From: Haberlea rhodopensis
Lineage: Eukaryota; Streptophyta; Magnoliopsida; Lamiales; Gesneriaceae
Assembly: GCA_907163345.1 (NCBI GenBank)
Contig: CAJQUN010001213.1
Coordinates: 1-64,000 of the forward strand
DNA: 64,000 nucleotides
Reading direction: 5' to 3'
The notes beneath the pieces were generated by a model that saw only the letters and a program-made list of their open reading frames with translations, did no database searches and was not told where the DNA came from. Shown here piece by piece: positions 60,001 through 64,000 of the stretch. Both the position numbers and the translations under genes were made by a program. Each line of letters begins with the position of its first letter. The first letter of the stretch is position 1.

Positions 60001-60430
60001 GGCACACCATGTGCTAGAATTTTGCTTCCATCTCAAAATTCTTTCTGCTTAACAACATTCTGTGATTCGGGTTGAGCCGCATGTCCTATGACAAGACGGT
60101 CTCTCTGGTTTTTGTGTGAAGTTGGGAGATGCGTTGGTGGCTTGGCAAAACAAAAAAAAACAGAGTGTGGTAACTAGATCTTTAGCAGAGGCTGAATATA
60201 GAGCAATGTCACCTGCAACATGCGAGGTTATATGGATCACAGGCTTGTTGAAGGATATGGGAATTCCAATTCAAACACATGTGATGTTACACTGTGATAA
60301 CAAGGCTGCACTACACATTGCTAGAAATCCCATATATCATGAACGCACGAAACAAATTGAAATTTGATTGTCATTTAATACGAGATAAAGTCAAGGATGA
60401 ACAAGTTCAGACAGTGCATGTTTCTACAAC
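57010..60430 (+). pseudogene. Element E gag-pol relic
   Basis: Gag end with zinc knuckle CEHCNWLGHSKSNC at 57080. A protease-like IIDTWANEEM (DSGA changed) near 57320. Integrase at 57770-58420: HKRLGHMST, CSVCHVSKQSR, IHVDIWGPF, PGQNGVVEMKHRH. RT at 58745-59722: WVYKIKHHADGTVDKFKARLVAKS (split across the usual motif), YQMDMNKAFLQGDL, YGLKQASCQ, and YVDG where the catalytic YVDD should be. RNase H at 60116-60430: SLAEAEYRAM, HCDNKAALHIARNP, ADIFTKSLG. Frameshifts and stops occur between and inside domains. The gag knuckle region and the LAEAEYRAM / ARNPIYHERTK motifs suggest a small Ale/Retrofit-like Copia. Confidence 0.87.
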
Positions 60431-60537
60431 AAACCAGCTAGCAGATATTTTTACCAAGAGTTTAGGGAAGAATCAACATATCTACTTGATTCCAAGCTTG
60501 GTGTCCTTGATATACACCAAGCAAGTTTGAGGAGGAG

Positions 60538-60720
60538 TGTTGGTGACAAAATCAGAAAGAAGAAACACACTTCTTGTTCTATTTTTGTCTTTACGATTTC
60601 ATCTTTTAGTCTTTATATAAATAGTTTGTTAGTTAGATTTTTTACTGTACAAAAACATAACATCATCAGGAAATATCAATATGAATTTCCCTCCATTCTC
60701 TGCGCACTCATATCTTGACA
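60538..60720 (+). repeat. 3' LTR of element E
   Basis: 183 bp, TGTTGGTGAC...CTTGACA, preceded by the purine tract AGTTTGAGGAGGAG. Confidence 0.87.
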
Positions 60721-63700
60721 GGTTATTATCTACAGATTTTCAAGATAATTGCATAAAATGGTACAAAAGTTAATTAAATAATGTAAATATATTGAATAAA
60801 AAAACAAAAAAAGAGTAGAACTTAATTTAAACAATATGTGAAACTGAATGGACCCTTGGCATAAGTCTAACTGGAAGCCAGCCGAGGCAGCGTATAATCA
60901 AACAACCAACAGGTCAAAAGAACATTACCAAATCGTACATGGTAAAATAATTTAGAACCAGAGCCTCCGATTTGCCTGAATGGATAAGAATCATTGTCTA
61001 TTTTGGGTAGACTTAGGTTTGAGTCGCGCTTTGCGCACAAAAAAACATTTTGATGCGGTTTAGTTGACCAATATTTAGATATCTAAGATCAAAATAAACC
61101 TTAATCTAACAACATGCTAAGTATTATAAAATGAACAAAAGACAGCAAATGCCATTAAAGAAATCTTTGGCCACGAGTTTGGTTGAATATATATGAGTTT
61201 TTTTTTTTTTTTTTTTATCAAGCCCAAGCCTCCAACCTAAACAAAAAAAATAAAATCAGGATAATGTTGTTTGAAAGAGGGACTTCACGCAATATTATAT
61301 AAAAATAGATACTTGTTTCGCTACTTTTACCAGGATCTGGAAAATTATTTGGCACACTCTTAAAAAAAGGAACTTTACAAGACTTCACCAAAAGCCACTA
61401 GCATATATAATTTTAAGCATGCTCAGAAAAAACAAACTAAAGAAAGTTCACGTGGAAATATGATTTGCTTTTTTTTTTTAACAAAAGTGAAAGTTGTGAA
61501 AAAAGCTCTCAACACTATCAATCAAAATAATTGTTGATGGAGTAGGTGATGGTGGAGGCATTTGGCCACAAGTTTGAGCATATCGTTCCGGACTCGTCTA
61601 ATGTGGTTTACTTGGCGTTATTTACAGACTATTACATCAGCCAGATGATTTACCAAATTAGGAGTTATTCACATATTGTATGTATAATTTTAAGAACTTC
61701 ATGAAGTACGAAAGACCATTCGGTCAATTACTACTTGGGTGAGTGAAGCTTTTTTCTTGCTTTAATTGTATGCCTTCCAACCAGTTATAGATTGTCTTAA
61801 TGCCTATAAATAGACCAAGCCAAGCAAGTCTGTAAATCATCTATTAATCCTTCTTAATGTAGTAAACAGGGGGGAGAAGGAGGGAGAGTTCATGTAGTAA
61901 AAGAAGCTCTACGGGGTGAGCATGCGTACGATTTGCATTATTTGTTTTCAAAAACCCTCAATATATTCCAGTAAATCATAGCGTATGAGCTAGAGCCCTG
62001 TTACTAGGATGCTACTGAGCTATTGAGCAAGCCGAGCCCCGCATGGACCGGAAGGAGTACAAGAGCTCTTCCATTCTCTTTGTGTGCCTGTCCATGAGTA
62101 GGCGAGAAGTATAAAATCCATATATTGATGAATAGATGTATAATAGATAAAGTTTGTTTGATATTATCCTTAAATATATTTTCTTTATTCTTAAAGACAG
62201 ATCATGTTGGAAATTTGAATCAAATTAAATGGTGTGCCCATTCATATTGGGGTGCATTTTTTCATGATTGGATGCTTCCAAATTAAATGGTGTGTCCATT
62301 CATATCGGGGTGCAATTTTTCATGATGGATGCTTCCAAATTGTGTCTCTTGATGACATCACTTGGTATACTATATAAGAAACAACCCTTGAATGAATTAG
62401 ACATGGAATTTTAGAAATTCACATCATTTTTTAAGATCAAAATTTGAGTAATTTTGTGAGTCTTCATCATTGTTATGGTTGAGCGTTTTTAGACCTTTGT
62501 GGTTTAAAGGATTTGTGATGATAATATTTTAGATGGGCATTTTTAAAGGTAATATGATAAATTGTATGGCAAGTGTGATAGTAATTTGTAAGATTGTGAA
62601 GGACATAAGTAAATTGGTGGATACAAATTGACATGTGTGATGATAATATTTAAGATGAGCAGCGGCATGTGTATAATTAGACATTGATCTAAAATGGTCA
62701 GACCACTAAGGTGCTCACACATTATATATAGTATAGATAACTAATAATTGATTATACTTTTAGCTCAACAAATAATCAATTATAATTAATTATAAAACAA
62801 AAAATAAAAACAGTAAACAAATGGCATTAGTTATTGATCCCACTTCAGCGTGTATTTTAACTCCAAAAAACAGTGAACAATGGCAATAAAGGTTCCGACA
62901 GAAATCCACCCAAGCACTTTGAAAAGTTCTAAAATTTGCCATGAGATGAGCCGTGCCTTTTTTGTTTGGTTGTTGATGCACTGTCTCTTAAGAGCAGATC
63001 AACCATTGGATGGGAATATTCTCATATCGCTACCACTCCTAGCTCAACCTGTCTTTTTCAACCGATAGTGGATGTCTGAACACGTTTGTGACCATGCATT
63101 GCCGCGACCAAATTGATATTGTGATAAATCAACGGCCCCATTTAGGATTCTCATTAGAAATGAAGAAACTATGTTTTAATCTGTTAGCATCGTAGCGGGG
63201 GTAATATTGTCTTAAGGACAGAGATTTCAAATCTCGCCTCGATATTTCTAATACAAAGTCATTTGTTATTTTTGCTTGCTACTTTTCTAAGATATACAGA
63301 TCAAATCATTGAATAAGACGAAATATTATTGTTGAAAGATGATTACACCCAGCGTAACAACCACCCTGCCAATAGATAGTGATTGCTTGTATGTGATATT
63401 AAAGTCATGAGCAATAAAATATATAAGAAAATACAAGGATGGTAAAGGTTTAACACGTTGTTTAACTTGTACTTTCACAAAAATAATGTGTTAAAAAAAA
63501 ATATGTTTCAAAAAAAAAAAAAAGTATGAATGAATTCAGACTCGAGACTAAAGGAAAAGCTTCGTCATCATCCTGGTGGGGCACCATGTCTTCTTACACG
63601 CAAGGGGTGGAAGCACAGTTAGACAGCTAGCTAGGCAAGGAGGATAAATGTCTCCCAAAAAAATTATTTTATTATCCTTAAAATTGTATTCTTCCTAAAA

Positions 63701-64000
63701 TTAGTATTACCCTTAAAATTGTATTTTGAAAATTTTCCTCATATTTTTTTCCCCCTTATCTTGGAATAGTAATCCGCCCCTCTTATATGGTAAGTTTGAT
63801 GTATGATACACCTGAACACAATCTTGAAATTTCTACCTTAATTATTTATGTACGAGACAATTTCATCCACATGAATTCTCAATAAAACATAAACATGCTT
63901 GGATATTTCGGGTAGATTGATAAACCAAATTATTACACCATTGACGAAGAACAACTTGGGATGAAACGAGTAGTACTGATCATACATACGAGGCCACCAT
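60721..64000. other. Intergenic with SINE relics and small repeats
   Basis: No gene supported. 60965-61050 is tRNA-like (TTGCCTGAATGGATAAG ... AGGTTTGAGTCGCG) and may be a SINE head. 62222-62339 is a 58-bp segment (AATTAAATGGTGTG...GATGCTTCCA) present twice in tandem. 63190-63240 has another tRNA-like scrap (GATTTCAAATCTCGCC). 63640-63780 resembles the decayed C-rich MITE ends seen elsewhere. The rest is AT-rich. Confidence 0.4.
61505..61690 (+). mobile_element. Diverged SINE, same family as 43085-43321
   Basis: GTTGATGGAGTAGGTGATGG, a B-box-like CCACAAGTTTGAGCAT, then TCTAAT..GTTTACTTGGCG, TATTACATCAGCCAGATG and ACCAAATTAGGAG follow the order of the copy at 43085-43321 with many changes. 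No poly(A) tail remains. Confidence 0.5.

Larger units (their letters stand above)
56862..60720 (+). mobile_element. Degenerate Copia retrotransposon (element E)
   Basis: Ends start TGTTGGTGACAAAATC (left) and finish ATCTTGACA (right), with a perfect 5-bp duplication GGTTA (56857-56861 and 60721-60725). The 3' LTR is 60538-60720. The left LTR is recognisable only at 56862-56999, after which the sequence jumps into gag, so the rest of the LTR, the primer site and the gag N-terminus were deleted. pol is in Copia order but full of stops. It lies 65 bp from element D, not nested in it. Confidence 0.88.

Overview
The window is nuclear DNA from a flowering plant: intron-containing genes with GT..AG introns, plastid-targeted proteins, Copia and Gypsy LTR retrotransposons, SINEs and Mutator-type MITEs in an AT-rich background. 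The gene content is eudicot-like. The accessory retrotransposon ORFs resemble ones I associate with Lamiales (Gesneriaceae), but that placement is only a guess. Four host genes are supported. They are a plastid-type HNH-nuclease-domain protein (8113-10672, +, 7 exons), a mitochondrial carrier of the SLC25A44 type (10947-13183, -, 6 exons), the thylakoid curvature protein CURT1B (14643-16982, -, 6 exons), and an NDR1/HIN1-like LEA_2 membrane protein (44689-45399, -, single exon). They share no obvious pathway and are islands among transposons.

Layout. 932-7169: a degraded Tat-lineage Gypsy element with paired LTRs and a perfect AGTAT target-site duplication. Its reverse transcriptase onward is replaced by an 11-copy tandem array of about 95 bp plus an antisense accessory ORF. 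8-17 kb: the HNH, carrier and CURT1B genes; CURT1B introns hold a solo LTR and two MITEs. 17675-40829: a three-level nest. An old Tnt1/Tork-like Copia (A, +) was entered by a Sirevirus-like Copia (B, -, 18371-36619, TSD TACGT). B was entered inside its pol by a pol-less Sirevirus-like element (C, +, 24633-32225, TSD CATTA) whose two 1388-bp LTRs look identical. 42051-42720: a miniature LTR element (G, -, TSD GTTAG). 43-47 kb: SINEs, the NHL gene and a LINE tail. 49583-56796: a large pol-less element (D, TSD ATTTC) with almost identical 1.72-kb LTRs, two tandem arrays and one small coiled-coil ORF. 56862-60720: an old degenerate Copia (E, TSD GGTTA). The remainder to 64000 is intergenic DNA with SINE relics.

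The most interesting material is the non-autonomous retrotransposons. C keeps an intact gag and an intact accessory ORF but has no protease, integrase or reverse transcriptase. It looks very young, shares cis signals with B, and carries GC-rich arrays of a hairpin-forming ATCGCCTGAGGCGAT motif in both LTRs and, in reverse orientation, in its interior. B carries an intact 813-codon accessory ORF of apparently the same broad family as C's. D and the tiny element G, different in size and LTR, share one internal repeat module, suggesting a common parasitic lineage. All boundaries and TSDs were read directly from the sequence; family names rest on recognised motifs; ages and trans-mobilisation are inference.
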